Shown piece after piece: positions 61,018 to 64,000 of a stretch of DNA of 64,000 nt. This stretch comes from Citrus sinensis (lineage: Eukaryota > Streptophyta > Magnoliopsida > Sapindales > Rutaceae), in the NCBI RefSeq assembly GCF_022201045.2, contig NC_068563.1, positions 2,108,001 through 2,172,000 of the forward strand, in the 5' to 3' direction. The translations under genes and the position numbers were made by a program. The notes under the pieces are model-generated. The model ran no database searches. It was not told the DNA's origin and saw nothing but the letters and a program-made list of their open reading frames with translations. How positions within the stretch are numbered: position 1 is the stretch's first letter; every line of letters begins with the position of its first letter.

Positions 61018-64000
61018 AATTCCAATGATGTATTTACTTTGTCTTGTAATTGGAATAAATTGTCACAAGTTATTTTAATGCCCTTAGACACAATTATATA
61101 TTTGTTCACTAGCAGAATAAAGAGTAAATATTTTTACTATAAATATTATGACCCTAGTTGTTATTACAATTATTACAATCAAAATAATTATTTTATCAGT
61201 GCCATTATTATTATGATAATATAATATAATAATGACAATTATGATTACTATAACATTAATTATTACTATTATAATAATTGTTGCTATAATTATACGTATA
61301 ATAATAGTAGTAAAATCATAATTATTTTATTTATTATAATAATTATAATTAATATTATAACAGTAATAATCATCATCATCGTCATCATCATTACTGCTAC
61401 TACTATTTCTATAATTATAATAATATAATATTTTTGTTGTTGTTATTATTATTGCTACTACAATTATTTTACTTAAAAAAATTATTGTAATTATGATAAT
61501 TATTATTATTTAATATTAAAATGGGGTAAAAAATGAATTTTTTATTTTGTTCAAGTGCTCAATATTCAACCAACCCATTTTTTTTAATATTTAATCAGCT
61601 TACTCTCAATAAACCGTGTTTAGGTTCTCGTTTGGGGAGATCTTGGAACGTGCCTGTTGTGTGAATGCGCATACAAATAGGGTCACTATTCACCGACTAC
61701 TAATAAGGTAAGGGCAGATAGTGGATTTTAGATTGTATCAGTCGGGTAGGCGGGTTCTGGGAAAATCTCTACGAATTCTTCTTTGCAAGAGACATCCTTG
61801 GGTTTAGTGAAACATCAATTCATTCCCTCATTTTTATTCTCACCTCTTTTGTGAAAATGATGTTTTCATTCCTCATTCCTAAATTTTTGGACCACACCCA
61901 AAATTCATCTCCATTATTTTAATTTTTAGCAAGGAAGCAATATCAATAAGGAATGTGAATCATTCTTATTTCCTAATTTAAGAAGTAAACACACCATTTT
62001 AGTTAGATTCGGTTTGACATTGTGACATTGTGGCTTTAAAACCACAATCCTGTTTGGTATGACTTGTGTAATGGCCATAAGTGCGTATATAATTTTATAA
62101 GATCTTTTCAAAAATTTTGGTAATGTTTCATTATATTTTGAGTAGAGCTTTGGAGAATTTAATAAGCTATATTGCTCTATTAATGAGAGCTAAATTTTTG
62201 GGTTCTTGGGAATAGAAGTTGTAGTTGTAGAGCTTTTTAAAGAGGTAAATTATCTATAGTATCTTTAATTTGTTTCACAGTCTTAATTCATTCTTTTCAT
62301 GAAATAACTTTAAAAAACTAATCTATCAAGGTAATTTTATAAATTTTGATAAATTTTTTTATTGACAACCAAATAAATTCTTTTTTTTTTTTTTGTAAAA
62401 CTCTACTTGTCAAAACGTTACAACTAAAAGTTTTACTTAAATAAATTTTATTCGCAAAGTTATACTAAATAGAATTATAAAATGAAAAGCACTAACCATC
62501 AAATGAAACTATATAGAGTGTTTGGTCTTACTAATTTTTAAAGTCAGAGACAGTATTAATATAGATTTTCATTAAATAATTTTAAGATGAAATTAACTTA
62601 GTTTCAAAAACAAAAGTGAAAAGTTTAAAAAATTAAAAAAAAATAGCAACTTTAGTGTAGAAGCCCAACTGGTACACAAAAATTTGAAGCTTTTTGTTTG
62701 TATATCCAGATGCAGAAAGTCGAATATGGGGGCATCAAATTCTTAGCTTTAGCATGCAACGAGACAAAGAGGACAATAAAGAAAAGTCATTATCAAAACT
62801 AATGATAGCTGAACAACATGACTCCATGATGATGTCAATTAAATTCACAACTTCAGTATTATATTGCGCCACCAATACAGCGGGAATTATTACTCTCTAA
62901 ATCATCTCTTGCACGGGCCGGGTTAATGCTAAATTGCTAGTCCTGGGGTTGAGCTTTTGCAGGCTCACTTAGCTCAAAGTTGGGCTCGGCTTGGAGTCCA
63001 ATCCAGCCCAGCCCAGCCCAGCCCAATTGACAACCAAATTGCTTGCCGTGATATGACTTCAGTCAGGAGTCAACAGTGAAAAATGCATCGCCCCTGAGTT
63101 ATTGGTTTCGGAACGGTCAAATACAATTTACGAAACGTGGGATTTGACCAAACATTCAGTTTCGTAACTGTTAAAATAACAAACGCCAATGATCGGAGCT
63201 TAAATTAATCAGCTTTTCAATGATACGCAAACGACCCCTCAGTTTTCTAGAATACTTCGAACATCGCACAAACCCAACAATCCCCCCCGTCAGATACACC
63301 TCAAATGTGATACAATTTGTCAATGCAAAAATTAGGTCAACGGCCCTTGTAATTCTTTTTCAATTTGTATTTCTAATTCATACGAAGAATTTTTATTTAT
63401 TTTTTAATCTTTTCGATCCTGATTCATTTTTTTTAATACCCGAACCATGTTCGAGTGGAATCGGATTAATTCGGCCAAAATACAACTCCCAATTGGTTGA
63501 TGATAAACACTAGGTATGATGGATAAAGATGAGTGCAATATGACTGTAACAATTTGACTGGAAACTTTTTGGTTAACCTTGGAAGTTCTTAGAAAATCCA
63601 TAATTAGAGAGAAATTTCTTTACACGTAAGCTGTCACAGACTCCTCGACATTTCTAGTCTTGTGGGCAACTTTGATTTGGAATTTGAACGGCAAATCAAA
63701 TTTATCCGAATCTTAATTCCCAAGTTACATGCAGTATTTTCTTGAAGCTTCCAGTAGATTTCCAGGAAAGCGTGGCCAGAAGGAAAAAAAAAAAAAACAA
63801 ATAAACATATGACACCAAATAAGCACATACGTATATAATAAACTCGTGTAAATCCAATACAAGTGATTATGCGTGACATGACTTCATCAAATTTGCTACC
63901 TTTTGCTTGTGTGTATTGTATGCATAATGTTTTCACCTCACACTACCCTTCAAAAATTAAAAAAAATAAAGAATTGAAAATGAAATGACTTGCACTCTAC
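61018..64000. other. AT-rich right-edge spacer
   Basis: No gene seen. A long (ATT)n/(TAA)n-type simple repeat region covers about 61140-61515. A short CAGCC(CAGCC) tandem lies near 63005-63030. Short open stretches around 62694-62900 and 63220-63513 show no recognisable family. Confidence 0.5.
61140..61515. repeat. ATT/AAT-rich simple sequence repeat
   Basis: Imperfect (ATT)n and (TAA)n runs with some CAT/TCA units, about 375 bp, with no phase-preserved coding. Confidence 0.85.

Overview
This window is nuclear DNA of a flowering plant. The evidence is AT-rich intergenic DNA, genes split into many short exons with GT/AG borders, and plant-specific genes: a vacuolar sorting receptor, a class II RSL bHLH, a DUF936 protein and the plastid Clp subunit ClpR1. 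Protein similarity points to a eudicot, probably a rosid. A Citrus-like genome is plausible but cannot be proven from the sequence. I reconstructed six multi-exon or single-exon genes plus a seventh, DUF936; all predicted introns keep the reading frame and have GT/AG borders.

Layout. Positions 1-4000 hold an F-box locus: a degenerate F-box pseudogene (minus), a second F-box scrap (plus) and one intact F-box/FBA gene (minus, 2679-3890). Positions 5088-8133 are a transposon-rich spacer with a probable Ty1/copia solo LTR. Positions 8139-18857 are a complete but mutated Ty3/gypsy element of the Tat type. It has TG..CA LTRs, a perfect 5-bp target duplication (GTATG), a gag-PR-RT-RH-aRH-INT order with many stops, an eight-copy tandem repeat, and an antisense extra ORF before the 3' LTR. 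It sits in CACTA-like DNA next to a beta-D-xylosidase (GH3) pseudogene (about 19590-21600).

The right two thirds is a normal gene neighbourhood: DUF936/CORD-like gene (+, 22218-24389), vacuolar sorting receptor (+, 26536-31661, 12 exons, 631 aa), RSL-type bHLH regulator of root hair growth (-, 33753-35196, 379 aa), ZFPL1 homologue (-, 46712-50263, 338 aa), BUB3 spindle-checkpoint WD40 protein (+, 51373-54838, 342 aa) and CLPR1 (-, 55537-59443, 386 aa). ZFPL1 and BUB3 are divergent over about 1.1 kb. BUB3 and CLPR1 converge over about 0.7 kb.

Between the bHLH gene and ZFPL1 lies about 11.5 kb without genes. It holds a MULE-like or similar small element (40930-41296) and a solo LTR (42123-43603, TSD GTCAC) related to the Tat LTRs, which was itself split by a 775-bp hAT-type MITE (8-bp TSD GGTAGAAT). 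At 60669-61006 there is a probable tRNA-derived SINE with an 11-bp target duplication. At 32895-33139 there is a long imperfect hairpin that could be a microRNA or siRNA precursor. The genes do not form a pathway; they are unrelated housekeeping or developmental genes, as is usual in plants. No CRISPR, operon or clearly new multi-gene system is visible. The most novel-looking items are the hairpin, the Tat antisense ORF with its repeat array, and the nested transposon structures.
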